Made by a program: the position numbers and the translations under genes. From Methanobacteriota archaeon (GTDB lineage: Archaea; Thermoplasmatota; Poseidoniia; Poseidoniales; Thalassarchaeaceae), in contig PBPH01000109.1 in assembly GCA_002725475.1 (NCBI GenBank), positions 1 through 5,491 of the forward strand: 5,491 nucleotides of DNA, given 5' to 3'. Numbering within the stretch: the stretch's first letter is position 1; the number at the start of each line of letters is the position of its first letter. The notes beneath the pieces are model-generated. The model was not told the origin of the DNA. It did not search any database and saw only the letters and a program-made list of their open reading frames with translations. Positions 5,395 through 5,491 of the stretch are shown in pieces.

Positions 5395-5491
5395 ATGTTG
5401 GACATTCCACAGAAATACTACGAACAAGAAGGATTCCTTTCGCTGATGGGAATTGGATATACTGCCGCACTTGCGGTCACAGGGCTTGGCC
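5395..5491 (+). CDS. N-terminal part of an unidentified membrane protein
   Basis: Only the first 32 codons are in the window, and the frame runs open off the right edge. The protein begins MLDIPQKYYEQEGFLSLMG and then becomes hydrophobic and rich in Gly and Ala (IGYTAALAVTGLG), which looks like the start of a membrane helix. An in-frame TAG at 5371-5373 limits the start, and ATG 5395 is the only ATG after it. The TATA-like box at 5366-5372 supports this start. It would be the third protein in the window with a single obvious hydrophobic segment, which could mean a membrane-containing virion or proteins placed in the host membrane. The family cannot be recognised from this fragment. Confidence 0.55.
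   Translation, partial: MLDIPQKYYEQEGFLSLMGIGYTAALAVTGLG

Overview
The window is compact, about 40-45% G+C by eye, and reads as part of a virus or similar mobile element of an archaeon. The grounds for this are as follows. The two plus-strand genes that begin a transcript (at 4485 and 5395) lack a Shine-Dalgarno (SD) sequence. Each instead has the same TATA-like box, TTAGATA, starting exactly 29 bases before its ATG, as expected for leaderless archaeal mRNAs. Genes inside operons do have SD sequences. The main replication-type gene is an XPD/Rad3-like helicase, and a deoxynucleoside monophosphate kinase of the kind common in viruses lies in the same operon. No capsid, terminase or integrase gene is visible, so the viral assignment is inference, and no host lineage can be named from this window.

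Layout. Positions 4-1532 (plus) hold a two-gene unit: a JAMM/MPN-like putative metalloprotease with a C-terminal membrane anchor, then a minimal protein-kinase-like protein with an N-terminal membrane anchor. Positions 4486-1529 (minus) hold a three-gene operon in transcription order: XPD-like helicase, a 36-residue zinc-ribbon protein, and a dNMP kinase, all tightly coupled. Positions 4485-5234 (plus) encode a PP2C-family phosphatase of the eukaryotic PPTC7/Ptc7 type. Positions 5235-5394 hold a promoter and possibly a 41-codon minus-strand gene. A membrane protein starts at 5395 and runs off the right edge.

How it may work together. The minus operon looks like DNA and nucleotide metabolism (helicase, dNMP phosphorylation). 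The plus-strand genes look like tools for changing host proteins: a possible isopeptidase of ubiquitin-like conjugates, a membrane-tethered kinase and a Ser/Thr phosphatase. Finding a writer and an eraser of phosphorylation beside a JAMM-type enzyme is the most interesting aspect of the window. That they act together is inference from proximity and domain content only.

Packing is extreme. The helicase and phosphatase starts can share one CATG, the kinase and dNMP-kinase stops share one TTAA, the zinc-ribbon stop and dNMP-kinase start overlap as ATGA, and two SD sequences contain the stop codon of the gene before them.
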